Source of the DNA: Macrothele yani
Lineage: Eukaryota; Arthropoda; Arachnida; Araneae; Macrothelidae
Length of the DNA stretch: 64,000 nucleotides
Reading direction: 5' to 3'
Assembly (NCBI GenBank): GCA_039090855.1
Contig: CM077011.1
Span: forward strand, 31,153,001-31,217,000
Below are positions 11,121 through 22,150 of the stretch, in pieces. A program made the position numbers and the translations under genes. The stretch's first letter is position 1, and every line of letters begins with the position of its first letter. The notes beneath the pieces are model-generated. The model did no database searches. It saw only the letters and a program-made list of their open reading frames with translations, and was not told the origin of the DNA.

Positions 11121-12655
11121 CACCTTATCCCTAATTCTCAGGAAAGCAACCCAGTAAATAATTGCTTGACACCTGAACCATTCTTCAGTTAAACCTCGCT
11201 CCTTTTGCTGTTGGTGTAGCTGAGTGAGGTGGACACTCAAAACCTGAAATAGCGTAATTAATCGTTTCTGAGAGCCGTCTCAAAGAGGTGATCTTGACCT
11301 GAAGACATCGAGGAACAAGTACCTCGCCTCCTCCTTCTCCTTCGCTTCCTAGCTCTTATGTCTTACTTGTCCTTAATGCTCGAATATACCCACCCTGAAG
11401 GCGTGCATGCAAACGCAGCAAATGCAAATCGCAATCAATTGAACAACTTAGGTAAAGTACGCTCACCGAGAGAGTGAATGCCCCCTTTCGACGCCGAATC
11501 ACATGCATCGAATGCAGTCGGATGATCGTGGGATGTATTCGATGCTCCTAATTCAAAACATTTGGATTTCCCGAGCAGCCCTGAAAGGGTCATTAAGCGG
11601 AAGAGGGGGTGATGTCGAATCATTACCGGGCAATCGTCGCTCCTTGTCGCCGAAGGTGGATGGAGACCGAATCGCGGCAACAAGTCCATCTCTCCATCGA
11701 TCTATCTTGAAGACGAGTTTACTTTGCGCCAAGAGTCGATGGTGCGATACGGAACGGCCGTATCCCCAAACTCACCTCTTCCTACCCCCCCCCATCCACC
11801 CTAAACCCTTCCTTCCTTCCTCCGATACTCGCTTTCACTCACTTCCCCATCTCCACCCACCACGTCTCATGCATGTTGGGATGCTTTTGCCACTTAATCG
11901 CATTCCGATCCCTGCATTTCCGAAATTAGACAATCAGAAATTGAATGTGGCACATTTCTTGCATGACCGGCCACCGGCAAATGCTTTGGGAAACTCGAAG
12001 ATGATGACGACGATACGGGTGACTCATATGAATAATTGCAGTGAACCTCGTCATGATGCTTTGTGTTTTACAATGACAGATAAAACAACGCAAAGTGTTG
12101 GTTTTCAGGAGCAAAAATACATAGTTTTTCTATTTAAAAATCCTAAACAATCTCGGTCTCACAACTAATTTTCTAGCTACCAGTGACTGCAAGTGACAAA
12201 GTATATTCGCTATAAACCTGCACGCATCAAGATTCATGACCGGTTGTCTTGTTTCCAAAAACTATTGAAGCCTTGTGAATTTAAGAAAATACTTGCTATA
12301 ATCAAGAAGAACAACTTATGAGCCTTCCACGTTTGAGCAAATACTACAAAATGCTAGTGTTTACGATTCCGCGCTAAACGCTGGTTTCAGGTTACCTAAA
12401 GGCTATCTATCGAACAAAGATTCAGCTCGTCTTAAATTAACAGTTGAATAGCATTTGCGCCCAAACAGTTTGAATTATAGCAACGTTTGAACATTATACA
12501 AATATTAAGGCACATTCTGACCTCATTATATTGGTATGAGTAAAAGCTTGAAGAAACAGTATACTGGAGAATCCAGTTGTTTACAACAGGGGTCGGCAAA
12601 CCGCGGACGATACCAATACCCTTATTTACCAATCACCTTATTTTTTATTTTAAAA
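11121..12655. other. Low-copy stretch, no gene assigned
   Basis: 11.2-12.17 kb has mixed, moderately GC-rich composition unlike the satellite beside it. The longest frame (11503-12168, plus, 221 codons) is rich in Pro and Ser, has no domain I know and runs over a C-rich low-complexity patch at 11790-11820, so I do not call it a gene. A POU-type octamer ATGCAAAT lies at 11422-11429. The segment could be an exon or regulatory DNA of a host gene. Confidence 0.35.
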
Positions 12656-12657
12656 TA

Positions 12658-12685
12658 CACTGCTGGACAATTGCTAAGGACGGAT
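12658..12685 (+). repeat. Terminal inverted repeat of the Tc1 element (transposase 3' side)
   Basis: Begins CACTGCTGGACAATTGCTAA and is preceded by TA. It matches the reverse complement of 14171-14198 at 27 of 28 positions. Confidence 0.95.
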
Positions 12686-12906
12686 CATAAACGGCTATAT
12701 AGCGCATAAAAAAGTAAGTGTGGTTGGATGCCAAGTGAAATAAAATAATGTCAGAATGCCAGGACATTACAAGAAAGACAATTTATTGTGCTCTGAAATG
12801 CAGAAGGCTTTGGAACGTGTTCAAGGGACAAATAGGCCATTTTATGCAGAATAGGTAAACGTGAAAAAATTGCAATTACCGTCCGCAGGCGTTCCGGCGT
12901 AAGATG

Positions 12907-13938
12907 TTAATACTGGATATGGCCACCATGGAGGGCGATGAAAGATTCCACACGTCGTGTCATGCTTTGCACAACATTATCAAGCAGCTGTTGGGGTAAT
13001 TTATTCCATTCCTTTGTCAGTGCACGGATGAGGGTGTCCTTTTTGATTGGAGGGCATTGGCGACCAGCAAGACTCCTCCCCAAAGCATCCCACACATTTT
13101 CAATGGGATTCAGATCAGAAGAACGTGCTGGCCATACGAGGCGTTGAATATCCTCGCTCTCAAGACACTTCTGGACAGCGACTGTTCGATGACATGTTGC
13201 GTTGTCGTCCATGAAAATGAATCTAACACCGACAGCACCACGGAACATGCGAACATGAGGTAGCAGAACATCAATAATGTATCGTTGGCCAGTCATAGTC
13301 CCAGTTGGAAGCACATAGAGGGACGTACGGCCATTGATCATGATGCCAGCCCATACCATGACACTACATGTCGGATATCGGTCCCTTTCCTGTATGTTTG
13401 CTGGACAATATGCAGTAGCACTATCACGCCAGATCAGTTGTCGTCGCCAATCAGACGATAGTCTGTATCTACTCTCATCTGCGAAGAGGACAGCAGACCA
13501 GTCGTTATCAGTCCAATTGCGATGTTGATGGCACCATTGCAAACGGGCGGTACGGTGACGTCTGGACAATGGGATGCACACAACAGGACGGCGGGCGTAT
13601 AGTCCTCCTACATGCAAACGTCTGGCGACAGTTTTTCGGGAGATCCGCTTGCCAGTAGCAGCCATAAACTGATTTGCTACCTCACTAGCTGTGCTGCCCC
13701 GGTGTCTTTTTGTTGATAGCACTATGTACCAATCTTCTGCAGGTGTCGTACAGCGAACACGACCTCCCCCGTGACGTTTGCTACACTCTCCATTTGTTTC
13801 AAATGATTTCCAAAGCCTTGAAACAACACTGTGGCTGACGTCGAACTCCCTGGCAACATCTGTTATTTTTCGCCCTTCTTCAATCTTGCCAATAATACGG
13901 CCACGCGTAAAATAATCTAGGTGATGTCGGGAAGACAT
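12907..13938 (-). CDS. Tc1-type transposase (DD34E), 343 aa, uninterrupted
   Basis: Cut-and-paste transposase acting in the nucleus on its own terminal repeats. I take the start at 13938 (MSSRHHLDYFTRGRI) rather than the first in-frame Met at 14091. This gives 343 residues, the usual Tc1 length, and places the first helix-turn-helix at the N-terminus. Residues 8-50 and about 70-115 form the bipartite paired-like DNA-binding region, linked by a GGGR AT-hook-like turn near 57-60. The catalytic triad is visible: D154 in LFADESRYRL, D245 in FMDDNATCH, and E280 in SSDLNPIENVW, with 34 residues between the last two. No stop or frameshift occurs. Expression and activity cannot be judged from sequence alone. 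Confidence 0.95.
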   Translation of the reverse strand: MSSRHHLDYFTRGRIIGKIEEGRKITDVAREFDVSHSVVSRLWKSFETNGECSKRHGGGRVRCTTPAEDWYIVLSTKRHRGSTASEVANQFMAATGKRISRKTVARRLHVGGLYARRPVVCIPLSRRHRTARLQWCHQHRNWTDNDWSAVLFADESRYRLSSDWRRQLIWRDSATAYCPANIQERDRYPTCSVMVWAGIMINGRTSLYVLPTGTMTGQRYIIDVLLPHVRMFRGAVGVRFIFMDDNATCHRTVAVQKCLESEDIQRLVWPARSSDLNPIENVWDALGRSLAGRQCPPIKKDTLIRALTKEWNKLPQQLLDNVVQSMTRRVESFIALHGGHIQY

Positions 13939-14170
13939 ACTGAAAATTGCAAGTTCGTCAATTGATTCTTTCCCTTTCAACTTTGCGTTTGAACAACAAC
14001 GGTCAATACGCGTCAAATCCTTTATATCTCTTATCAGCGCTATGACGTCACGAACAAGTACGGTAATCCAAAATTTGCATACGTACAACACGTCTTACTG
14101 TATCCCGCACTTATGCTAATTTCCATATTTTCCTGCCTCCCATTTTATGGTTGCTATCGTTGTAATTGTC

Positions 14171-14198
14171 ATCCGTCCTTAGCAATTGTCCGGCAGTG
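14171..14198 (-). repeat. Terminal inverted repeat of the Tc1 element (transposase 5' side)
   Basis: The reverse complement starts CACTGCCGGACAATTGCTAA and is followed on the plus strand by TA at 14199-14200. Confidence 0.95.
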
Positions 14199-14337
14199 TA
14201 CTTATAAAAACAGTTAAAAATTGGAAGTGGTCTCCACTCAATATAAATATATAATAAATATATAAAATATATATATATAATCTTTATCACCTTAAACAAA
14301 GGACGTAAAAAAATAAAGGACATAAAAAATAAATATA

Positions 14338-14865
14338 GATATCAAGTGAGGTCACATTGGTAAAAAAATTAATCGCCATATAAATCTTGGATGGAGGGCT
14401 TTTGGAAGAAAGAGTACAATTTTAAAGAGCAGTATGCCATTATGTCTTAAAAGGAAAGTGTTTAATCGATGCATCCTGCCATTGTTTACGTATGGAGAAG
14501 AGACATGGACCTTAACAAAAAACGATATACAAAGACTGCAGACAACTCAAAGAAGCATGGAGAGATGCATGCTTGGTGTAACCAGGAAAGATAAGAAGTG
14601 TAACTTGTGGATAAATAAAATGACAGGAGTGGACGACATCATGACCAGAGTGAAATTACTAAAATGGCAATCGGCTGTACATGTTGCCAGAAGAACAGAC
14701 CACCGATGGACAACTGAAATTTTAGACTGGATTCCAAGGGACAGAAAAAGACCCAGAAGAAGACCCCATGGGACATGGATGGATGAAATTCGAAAACATG
14801 CCGGAGTGACATAATGGAGACGGGCTCAAGACAGACAATTGTGAAAGAAACATCATTATATATTT
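14338..14865 (+). mobile_element. RTE-type retrotransposon 3' end (subfamily 2)
   Basis: The 126-codon frame at 14434-14814 reads MPLCLKRKVFNRCILPLF, YGEETWTLTKNDIQRLQTT, MLGVTRKDKK, LLKWQSAVHVARRTDHRW and GTWMDEIRKHAGVT. This is the longest open stretch of this subfamily here. Upstream, out-of-frame sequence from about 14338 extends the match. The copy stops near 14860 where an opposing tail begins. Confidence 0.9.
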
Positions 14866-14980
14866 ATATATCATCATCATCATCATCATCATTGTCAACC
14901 ATTATCAATCCAATGCTGGATATTAATCCAGCAGTGGATTAATAACGGTTGATAGTGATGATGATGATGATATATAAATA
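14862..14980. repeat. Back-to-back RTE 3' tails (palindromic junction)
   Basis: 14862-14929 is the last stretch of an RTE element on the minus strand, with a CAT tail on its left side; 14926-14980 is the same 3' end on the plus strand, with a GAT tail on its right. Together they make a near-palindrome with arms of about 50 bp centred near 14924. Confidence 0.85.
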
Positions 14981-15354
14981 TAAAATGAAAGGTGTATGCT
15001 GCACTTGCGGTTCCTTACTATAACTTAAATGTCAAATGCGGCCGCATGTGCCAAAAGGTTGCCGACTTCTGGTTTACAACATTCAAATTTCTCAACGTGC
15101 TAAAGGGATACAGAAGTTCGGGATTTCCATAGATTGCCTTTAAATTTGATTAGAATGAGCTCAGACGATGTCTGAATAAGTTCTCTGGGAGTCTACTGTA
15201 GGTGTAATTGGAAAGTTAGTGGACTAAAGGAATTTCAGCAGGCTGAAGTACATTCATTAGCAAAAACGAAAGTACGTTTCTTGTCTTAATGAACGCAATG
15301 AAGATGAGTATCCATGTGGTAGAGATAAATGCCAGTAAGCAATTAATTACAATC
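14981..15354. other. Short intergenic gap
   Basis: Nothing recognised. It leads directly into the tandem array that follows. Confidence 0.4.
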
Positions 15355-15792
15355 GCTCCTTGAATCTCCGTCAAACGAAAAGAAAGCAATAATTGAATCT
15401 CCGTCAAACGAAAAGAAAACAGTTATTTACAATCGCTCCTTGAATCTCCGTCAAACGAAAAGAAACGAGTTAATTAATTTAATCTTCGTCAAACGAAAAG
15501 AAAGCAATAATTGAATCTCCGTCAAACGAAAAGAAAGCAATTAATTACAATCGCTCCTTGAATCTCCGTCAAACGAAAAGAAACGAGTTAATTAATCTAA
15601 TCTCCGTCAAACGAAAAGAAAGCAATAATTGAATCTCCGTCAAACGAAAAGAAAACAGTTAATTACAATCGCTCCTTGAATCTCCGTCAAACGAAAAGAA
15701 ACGAGTTAATTAATTTAATCTTCGTCAAACGAAAAGAAAGCAATTAATTACAATCGTTCCTTGAATTTCCGTCAAACGAAAAGAAGCGTTTT
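15355..15792. repeat. 118-bp higher-order tandem repeat
   Basis: The word CGTCAAACGAAAAGAAA occurs 11 times. The linkers between copies follow a repeating order (GCAATAA, then ACAGTTAATTACAATCGCTCC, then CGAGTTAATTAAT), so the true period is three subunits. GCAATAATTGAATC starts at 15386, 15504 and 15622, exactly 118 bp apart. The final unit at about 15740 is truncated. Confidence 0.95.
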
Positions 15793-17138
15793 GGACAGGT
15801 ATTTTGGTTCCCCTGTTCTATTCAAAAGGCTTATCTGCGTAGAATGCAGAAAACGTGTTAAAAACAGACCTCTCTTTGAAACTGTTTTATTCCATAATAT
15901 TAAAACACTACACTGAAGCCTTTCAGATATTAAAATTATTGCAAAACTGCTATTCCAGGAAGCTGTTTTTCGTTCGACGGAACATCGGAGTACAGCAGAA
16001 GTTTAGCCGTATGCGTTTCTCGACAGTGTTGTTAAATAATTTCATTCCACGCACTTAAGATGATGATGCAAACATTACCAGCTGCTTCGGCGAACTTTCC
16101 AATAGCATTGCGTACTTAACGAGAATAAGCATCCTTTCCAAGAAGATGAACCTTGGTGTCGGCATCAGGTATTCGACATCTTTATGCCATGCTTAAAGAA
16201 AACACTATCAAGCCCCCGCTTTCCAATGAAGCAAGTGTTTGTGCTATCCCTCTACAATATCCGGACGGCTCCATTCGATAATACATCGGAATGACCAAGT
16301 TCATTTAGTATTGGAATCAACGAGCATAAAAGGACATAAAGAACGGTAAAGTAGCAACGGCCGTATCCAGAGAAGTCCAGTTCAAGTCCACTACTCCTAT
16401 GTCGGATGACGTAACGAAATTAGTTTCCTATTCCACCCGCAAATCTACAGCCATTGGCGAAGTCTTGGAGATCATCACCAACAGCGAATCATGCAGTGAC
16501 AGCGTCTCGCTGAAGTGGCCACGAGTTTCGAACCAGTTCTTCAAATAGTGAATGCCTTTTGTTTTTCTTCCATGATTCCGCGTGCTAAACGAACATGACG
16601 CTTCGGGTCTTTGAGTAAATAATTACTTCGCATCTGTTCATTTATTGCCAAGTCAAGTCACCGCATTCAAATTGTTGATGCGTTCTATTATTCATTTGGC
16701 TGTCTACCTTCCTTGAAAAAGCCATCTGGTTGATGTGCGAAAGCTTGGAAACTCTGGTTTATATTCTACGCCAAGAAATTCGGATTATTAGTGTAGTTAT
16801 ATTATTTTAAGTGTAATTGGTGTACAGTTCTTTGTTATTTATTTGATTTTATGGGTTTCAGGTATTTGTTTGTGTTCTCGCAAAAGGTTAAAAAATGAGA
16901 TGTTTTTGTTATACGTCTTCATTTTCTAGAGGGGCTTCTTTTAAATTGAAAATGTTAGTTCTAATATTACTGAGCTCTGATATGTTCATGGTCTTATACG
17001 AACGCAGTCGTGCTTGAATTTTAGCAGGCAGTACACATGTGTTACTGGTCAAAACAAGATCTTTCGTCTTCCGTATATGATTTTCCCACTTAGCAGAATG
17101 TTTTCATTCGAAACGACCACTACATTCGTTAATGAATG
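15793..17138. other. Stretch without recognised genes
   Basis: 16.1-16.55 kb is somewhat GC-richer and less repetitive; frames there are short and broken. 16.75-17.0 kb is T-rich. No repeat family from elsewhere in the window was noticed. Confidence 0.4.
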
Positions 17139-17141
17139 TAG

Positions 17142-17576
17142 GGGTGAGTCGAAAGATTTGCAATATTTGGATCACTTTATGTCTTCATACGTACCTTTAC
17201 GACTAAAACTGACTAGCATTCAAAGTATAGGCCATCGTGTTGCACCGTCTTTAGCCTTCTGTCTGCCAGTTCTTCGATTCTACAGAGGGTGAGTCGAAAG
17301 TTTTGCAATATTTGGATCACTTTATGTCTTCATACGTACCTTTACGACTAAAACTGACTAGCATTCAAAGTATAGGCCATCGTGTTGCACCGTCTTTAGC
17401 CTTCTGTCTGCCAGTTCTTCGATTCTACAGAGGGCGGGTCGAAAGTTTTGCAGTATTTGGACCATTTTATGTCTTCATACGTACCTTTACGACGAAAGCT
17501 GACTAGCATTCAAAGTATAGGCCATCGTGTTGCACCTTCTTTAGCCATCTGTCTGCCAGTCCTTCGATTCCACGGA
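17142..17576 (-). repeat. 145-bp tandem triplication of the mariner 3' end
   Basis: Units start at 17142, 17287 and 17432. Each holds the last transposase codons (VQHDGLYFEC and stop on the minus strand), the 3' untranslated part and the inverted repeat, so the transposon end exists three times. The first two units are nearly identical; the third merges with the rest of the gene. Confidence 0.95.
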
Positions 17577-18161
17577 AGTACCAGTTCTTGTTCTTCGAGT
17601 CGAAGAACTCCTTCACCCCAGCTGCCGCCTCCTCCTGGGTGTTGAAGTGCCGCCCGCGAAGGAAGTAAGCCATGGACCGGAACAAGTAATAATCCGACGG
17701 GGCAAGATCTGGGCTATATGCTGGGTACGGCGTCAGTTCGTTGCCCTCAAGTTCCTGGAGTTTTGCCAGGGTCGTTCGTGCCGTGTGCGGCAGAGCGTTG
17801 TCCTGCTGTAGAAGAGCGCGCTTTCTGTTCACCATTGCCGGGTACTTCACCTCCAAAACGGCATACATCGTCTGCAGCTGTCCAGAGTAGAAGTTGGTGT
17901 TAATGGTCCAACCGTCTAGTACAAATTCGTAATGAATTATCCTCTCGAAATTCCAACAGACAGCCTAACTGTCCATGGCTGATAGTCGAGGTTTCTGTCA
18001 CCTAAGCGAAATTTTTTTAACCATCTAGTTGTGCGGCTGTTGCCCACGAAACCTTCCCCTTTCACATGACAGATATTTCGTGTTGCTTGAGAAGCGTTAT
18101 GGCCGAATTCAAACTCGTAAAGCAAAGGTTCCCTGATTGTGGCTGTTCATCTTTTAGGCAT
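17503..18161 (-). pseudogene. Mariner transposase, central deletion
   Basis: The N-terminal part starts at about 18161 (MPKR, then an in-frame stop) and reads LLYEFEFGHNASQATRNIC and TTRWLKKFRLGDRNL, the mariner helix-turn-helix region. After about 17945 it jumps to IIHYEFVLDG, VNRKRALLQQDNALPHTA and YSPDLAPSDYYLF, the end of the catalytic domain. The segment carrying the first catalytic Asp is missing. I count 35 residues between the last two catalytic Asp, one more than the mariner DD34D norm. Confidence 0.92.
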
Positions 18162-18319
18162 CCCAACCACAGACAGAACGATGATATGCAATGCTGCTCT
18201 CAGCAACGACTACCACTATATACCCCTTTTGACTGACTGCAGTGCGCGACTTGAACTAGTTTAAACACGTGACATACCCTCCGCAGCACACGCGTTTATG
18301 CAAAACTTCCGTCTCAGTA

Positions 18320-20128
18320 TATCTGCTGTTTACTAGGGTACTTGTTCAGGATTTAACTTAAAAGGAACAATGTACTTAACAGTGCTCACAAAGGATATAC
18401 AGTAGGTTGAGCTCCTAAGCGCCATAGGTCAAACACTACCCATGCGACATATGGGACTCGATACCGAAACAGACCACTCGGCTACAGGGACGGCAAAAAA
18501 AAATCGTAAACCCCTCCGTATGTCTTCTTATTGCTTCCGTCTGAATTCTAACACAGTTTCATCATCAGAAAAAAATAAAGTATTACGGGTTTTCGACTTT
18601 TACCAACAGAAAGTTAGTATTTTTTTTTTCTATATTCCACAGTATATCTGCTGCTTACTAGGAAATAAAATGATGGTTACGGGGGAAAATTACGTTTCTT
18701 TTGAAATTTGTTTTCCGTAAACTATTCATCTGTCCTAAATCCATTGCCAAAACTATCTGGCTTATTTAATTCATTTTTAAAATGACAGAGAAGAACCCTT
18801 GAAATAACGACTCGCCCAATTTTGTGGTATTTATAGGTCGTTTCCTTAAGACAACCTTATCCGAACATAGTTTGCTCAACATACCCCGGTGCATGGAAAA
18901 AGGTTGCTCCGTCTCCCAGTGAAACGGCGAGAAAAGTAACCTGTGAAATTTTAATGCTGAAAATAGAACATTCTTTCACGTTTTTTTTTTGTTTTTTTTT
19001 TGTGGGGGGGTGGGGGTGAGAATCCAATTAACAGCAGGGAAATGGGGTGTGCTCTACAAATACATTCACAAAGGATATATTTGTACCGAAGAAGTTCGCT
19101 TTAATACTGTTTATGTTAATTAGTTTTACATTTCCACAAGCGAGAAAACATCAAAATTATAACTTCTGAATTATTGCAAAGCCTTAAGCTTCATAACGAG
19201 AGCTTTTATGAACCTTTGTGGAATTTTTTTATGGTATTTATCCTGATGGAAAAGTCCATAGATCAATAGGTCTATAGGTCACATGAGAAAGAAAGGCACG
19301 CGAAGAGACATTACATAGAATGAATTGCTTGTCACCTAAATATGTAAGAGACCGGAATATAGCGATTTACTGTCGTTTTATACGATGTCCGAAACGCAAG
19401 CATGCAATGTGTCACTACATAATTGACAGCCAAAGAAATAAAAATCCCAGCGGGAAAATAAAATAAAGCAAGAAACATCCTTATATTTCATTCGTTAAGT
19501 AAGAAGAACCTTCAAGGACTGACTCTTTTTCCATCAACGGGATAAGAGAACAGCTAATCGTTCGACTTAAGACCGCTATAATGATATCGTCTTCTTAGGC
19601 GAATGGCGAAAGCTAGGGGGGGGAACAGAAATCATGATTACCAAAAGGGGCAAAAGTTCATAACGTCCTTAGTAGCTGTCAGATGCATGCTCAAGTTATG
19701 GCATTGCCGGGAAACGTGACAGGCATCCTGTTGGGGCCACGGGGCTGGCAGAGGAGGAAGGGAGAGAGGGGGGGGGTAGGGACACCCAACGTCCCTCATA
19801 AACACTCTTCGGAACGGTAGCCGCGGTCTCCATCTCTGTGCTCCTGCCATACTTCGATGCTCTATTCGCTGCATGAGAGCGTATCTGAAGGCTGTCCATC
19901 AAAAGGCCAGTTCAGACACACACTCTCTTATCACCTGCTCTCATCCATAGTTTACAGCGACAGAGCGACTGACTAGACGAAGCTGCTGTTGGTAGCAAAA
20001 GGAAATACAGCGGCGGAGGAAAACGGACGGAAACACCGACAAACAGTCGTAACCATGGGAGCAGTATTGCGGGTGAGCCAAGTAAATATAAACACAGTAC
20101 GGGCATTCCCTCTTCATACAGCCTTATA
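18320..20128. other. Stretch without recognised genes
   Basis: A motif reading TATATCTGCTG then TTACTAGG near 18317-18340 recurs at about 18642-18662 as a direct repeat. 18980-19020 is a T-run followed by a G-run. 19.6-20.1 kb is GC-richer with short overlapping frames and no recognisable domain; it may be low-copy DNA. Confidence 0.4.
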
Positions 20129-20130
20129 TA

Positions 20131-20690
20131 CAGTCATTTGCAAAAGTTTAAAACCACCTGTCAATTTATTGAAAATTAAGATTTTGAAAGAAACAACTAA
20201 TTACTAATCAGAGATATCTGAAAAAAATGACACCACAGATGAATACTGACATTCTTTAGAACACAAAATGACCGAAATCCGTACTTTGTGTGGCCACCTT
20301 TGTTTTTTATAACGGACAGAATACGATGTGGCATACTCTCAATGAGGGATTAGTCACTTGAATTGTCTGCGCACCATACGTACTTTATTGCGTCAATCAA
20401 AGCTTGGGAATTTGATGGCTGTTTTTCTGCTACCTTGTCTTTTAAAATGATCCACAAATTTTCGAGGGGGTTAAGGTCCGGACTATTACCGGGCCAGTCA
20501 AGCACAGGTATGTTTTTCCTGTGCAAGTAGTCCTTTGCTGTCTTTGATCTGTGGCATGGAACACCATCCTGCATAAAGATTGTGGATCTGTGCATTTGCA
20601 TATGAGTTACCAGCTTGTCACGTAACATTTCCACATAAAGGAGAACCATAAGAAAACAGAAATCATCATGGAGCACCATCATGATTTCTG
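20131..20690 (-). mobile_element. Tc1-type transposon, 3' half only
   Basis: TA at 20129-20130 is followed by the terminal repeat CAGTCATTTGCAAAAGTTTA. The minus-strand frame at 20350-20682 supplies the transposase C-terminus. The other half is missing: at about 20690 the sequence changes abruptly into an unrelated mariner-like fragment, through a short palindrome (CAGAAATCAT ... ATGATTTCTG). Confidence 0.88.
20350..20682 (-). pseudogene. Tc1-type transposase C-terminal fragment
   Basis: Reads FMQDGVPCHRSKTAKDYL and WPGNSPDLNPLENLW. There are 34 residues between the Asp of MQD and the Glu of LEN, so it belongs to the DD34E class. The N-terminal DNA-binding part and the first catalytic Asp are absent. 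The first few residues (MMVLHDD) come from the junction palindrome, not the transposase. Confidence 0.88.
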
Positions 20691-20691
20691 C

Positions 20692-21085
20692 CCGTCCCCC
20701 TCACACCCTCCCCTCCAGGATTCGGCATTCGCATGTTGCAAACATTGTGCAGGATGCGTTAGTACGGAAATTGTGAGAGGTTCTGTACGACTCAGCCTAC
20801 AGCCCCGATCTGTCACATATGACTTTCATTTGTTCGGACCCTTAAGAAAACTCTAAAGGGACAACGATTTCACTCCGATGCAGCCGCCATGGCCGCAGTG
20901 ACCATGTGGTTTAAGGAACAACGAAAGTCCTTCTTCGACGACGGTATCCGCCGTACCTCCAAGCAGTGGGGTGCGTGTCTGGATGCCTACGGCGACTTCT
21001 TCTAACGAACACTCGTGCATTCTTGCTTCCTTATATACGGATTTGTTTAATTCCGTCACACCTGCGGATGCACCTTTTAGTTCGT
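20692..21085 (+). pseudogene. Mariner-like transposase C-terminal fragment, frameshifted
   Basis: In shifting plus frames one reads SAYSPDLSHMTF, then HLFGPLRKL, and finally FDDGIRRTSKQWGACLDAYG ending at a stop near 21005. This is the SPDL..DF.LFGPLK and C-terminal WxxCxxxxGDFF pattern of mariner-like transposases of the type related to SETMAR. At least two frameshifts are present. The remainder to 21085 is probably its 3' untranslated part. Confidence 0.8.
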
Positions 21086-21114
21086 CTTAATAAAGTCACT
21101 CGAACGGGTTTCAT

Positions 21115-22150
21115 TTGATCATGACTTATACAACAAACAGCAACATTACCCCAGTGTTGTTCGAAGTATACCTGAATTTGATAAAATATTATTTACAGAT
21201 AATATCTATCAAGAAAATGCAAGTGCAAAGATTCGGCTGTTTGAAAATACAACACACATAAAAATTGGAAAGGGAGTGAGACAAGGTTATACCATATCTC
21301 CCAAGCTCTCTAATGCCACATTGGAAAATGTCTTTCAATCACTGAACTGGAAAAACAAAGGGATAAAGATTAATGGATATTAACTAACTCACCTTCGTTT
21401 TGCTGATGACGTAGTCATTTTCGCAACTAATCCATCAGAGCTGCAGAGTATGACCCAGGAACTTGCTCACAAGAGTACAGAAATGGGATTAAAAATGAAC
21501 TTTCAGAAGACAAAAGTGATGTACAATGCTTTTACAAGAAATGAAGATTTATCGATTGGTGGAGAAAAGCTGGATATAACAGATACGTTATATTGGTCAG
21601 CAGATATCAATTGAGGGTCACATTGATGAAGAAATTAATCGGCGTACAAAACTTGCCTGGAGAGCTTTTGGAAGAAACAGCATAATTTTCAAGAGCAATA
21701 TGCCATTATGTCTTGAAAAGTATTTGATCAATGCATCCTTCCAGTGCTTACGTATGGTGCAGAGACGTGGACCTTAACAAAAAGAGACATACAAAGGCTG
21801 CAGACAACTCAAAGAGGCATGGACAGGTGCATGCTTGGTGTAACCAGGAGAGATAAGAAGAGGAACTCGTGGATCAGAAAAATGACAAGAGTGGAAGACA
21901 TCATGATCAGAGTAAAATCCCTGAAATGGTAATGAGCTGGACATATTGCCAGAAGAACAGACCATCGATGGACAGCCGAAATTTTAGATTGGATTCCAAG
22001 GGACAGGAAAAGACCCAGAAGAAGGCCACATGGAAGATGGGTGGATGAGATTCGAAAGTATGCGGGAGTAACATGGAGGAGACTGGCACAAGACAGACCG
22101 TTGTGGAAGAAACTTGGGGAGACATTCGTCTAGCAGTGGATTGATAATGG
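21115..22150 (+). mobile_element. RTE-type retrotransposon with RT core (subfamily 2), 5'-truncated
   Basis: The longest RTE copy in the window. Near 21215-21330 the frame reads KIRLFENTTHIKIGKGVRQG, the reverse-transcriptase segment before the catalytic loop. FADD, the catalytic Asp pair, is encoded at 21399-21410. Then come SELQSMTQELAHKSTEMGLK, YGAETWTLTKRDIQRLQTT (from 21744), MLGVTRRDKK and GRWVDEIRKYAGVTWRRL, ending near 22140. In-frame stops (after INGY near 21380, and near 21615) and frameshifts make it inactive. The endonuclease domain is missing. Confidence 0.92.

Larger units (their letters stand above)
12658..14198 (-). mobile_element. Tc1-type DNA transposon, apparently complete
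   Basis: A 1,541-bp element bounded by terminal inverted repeats that match over 28 bp with one mismatch, and flanked on both sides by TA (12656-12657 and 14199-14200), the target duplicated by Tc1/mariner transposases. It contains one transposase gene on the minus strand with no stop or frameshift. All parts expected for an autonomous element are present. No nested insertion or internal repeat is visible. Confidence 0.95.
17141..18317 (-). mobile_element. Mariner element, internally deleted, with triplicated terminus
   Basis: Flanked by TA at 17139-17140 and 18318-18319. The left end GGGTGAGTCGAAAGATTTGC and the reverse complement of the right end, CTGAGACGGAAGTTTTGC, are imperfect inverted repeats. 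Between them lies a minus-strand transposase pseudogene, and at the left end three tandem copies of the terminal 145 bp. The element cannot be autonomous. Confidence 0.9.

Noticed and set aside
11503..12168. 221-codon plus-strand open frame
   Set aside because: No recognisable domain; Pro/Ser-rich over a C-rich low-complexity patch; overlapping frames on the other strand. Kept only as an uncertain low-copy segment.
13057..13528. Plus-strand frames within the Tc1 element
   Set aside because: Antisense shadows of the uninterrupted transposase.
15355..15792. CRISPR-like array with short repeats and spacers
   Set aside because: The spacers are themselves repeated in fixed order (118-bp higher-order unit).
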